Shown piece by piece: positions 13,468-13,770 of a stretch of 13,770 bases of DNA. A model generated the notes under the pieces. The model was not told the origin of the DNA. It saw nothing but the letters and a program-made list of their open reading frames with translations, and did not search any database. The position numbers and the translations under genes are program-made. Position 1 is the stretch's first letter. Each line of letters begins with the position of its first letter. Origin of the DNA: an uncultured Bacilli bacterium (GTDB lineage Bacteria; Bacillota_I; Bacilli_A; RF39; UBA660); contig CAKPER010000031.1 of NCBI GenBank assembly GCA_934149245.1, forward strand, positions 1 to 13,770, in the 5' to 3' direction.

Positions 13468-13770
13468 AATTATTACCTTCCTTCTAAATAATAGAATACA
13501 CTATTTTTATTTTTTTTGCTAGTACTTCACTAAATTTTGTTAATCCTTTTTTAAAATGTTACATTTCAAAATTATCTATATATCATCTCAAATTACTTTT
13601 AATAATTCTACGCCGTATTTGTTAAGAACACATTGCCATATAAATTTTATAATTTCTTCATATTATCACTTAAGAAAAATTTATTTTATATAATTTATAA
13701 AACTTTTCAATATTTTTATAAAATCATGTATATTTGATGATAATGTAAGTGGTTTCTTTCCTACATTATC
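13468..13770. other. Gene-free right flank with a short coding remnant
   Basis: Only the JAMM ribosome binding site is clear. One minus-strand stretch (13588-13662) reads EEIIKFIWQCVLNKYGVELL and looks like the end of a protein, but it has no start and is closed upstream by a TAA, so it is probably debris. Nothing else is recognised before the edge. Confidence 0.4.
13739..13770. repeat. Inverted repeat at the right edge
   Basis: GATAATGTAAG (13739-13749) and CCTACATTATC (13760-13770) pair in 10 of 11 positions around a 10-nt loop. It may be a terminator of a gene beyond the window or the end of a repeat element. The window stops at the second arm, so any T tract cannot be seen. Confidence 0.45.

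Overview
The window is a very AT-rich stretch of a low-GC Gram-positive chromosome. Shine-Dalgarno sites are strong (AGGAGG-like) and the promoters are SigA-like. TGG encodes Trp and TGA is used as a stop (at the 1442-3148 gene), so this is the standard bacterial code and not the Mycoplasma code. Together with the clostridial-type ABC transporter, this suggests an uncultured Bacillota or RF39-like gut bacterium. That assignment is an inference, because no rRNA or tRNA is present.

Layout. (1) 1-4403, minus strand: a divergent sigma-70-family factor, then a 568-residue coiled-coil membrane protein with an internal duplication, a small acidic DUF1292-like protein, and an SPFH/band 7 protein that ends in a terminator hairpin. 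(2) 4500-5504, minus strand: GAPDH with its own terminator. (3) 5570-12137, plus strand: an ABC importer operon of the NMT1/SsuABC type, made of a substrate-binding lipoprotein, an ATPase and a permease, closed by a clear terminator at 12112-12137. (4) 12138-12738: gene debris. (5) 12739-13467, minus strand: a JAB/MPN (JAMM) metalloprotease-like protein.

The main observation is that the first gene of the importer is cut in two by a 3826-bp insertion (5998-9823). Removing exactly this segment rejoins the two halves in frame as a 335-residue substrate-binding protein, the normal size for the family. The inserted element carries a serine recombinase, a membrane-anchored M23 peptidase and two related proteins I do not recognise, the second with a C-terminal membrane tail. 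All four genes run antisense to the host operon and have two good promoters of their own. Joining the element's ends gives a 44-bp near-palindromic attP around a 4-bp ATAT identity shared by attL and attR. The crossover, the boundaries and the pre-insertion site can therefore all be read from this one sequence. The element has no replication, transfer or capsid genes. It looks like a minimal serine-recombinase integrative element, or conceivably a reversible gene-interrupting switch. The interrupted gene shows no other damage, which is compatible with a recent or still excisable insertion.

No rRNA, tRNA, CRISPR array, recognisable riboswitch or replication origin was found.
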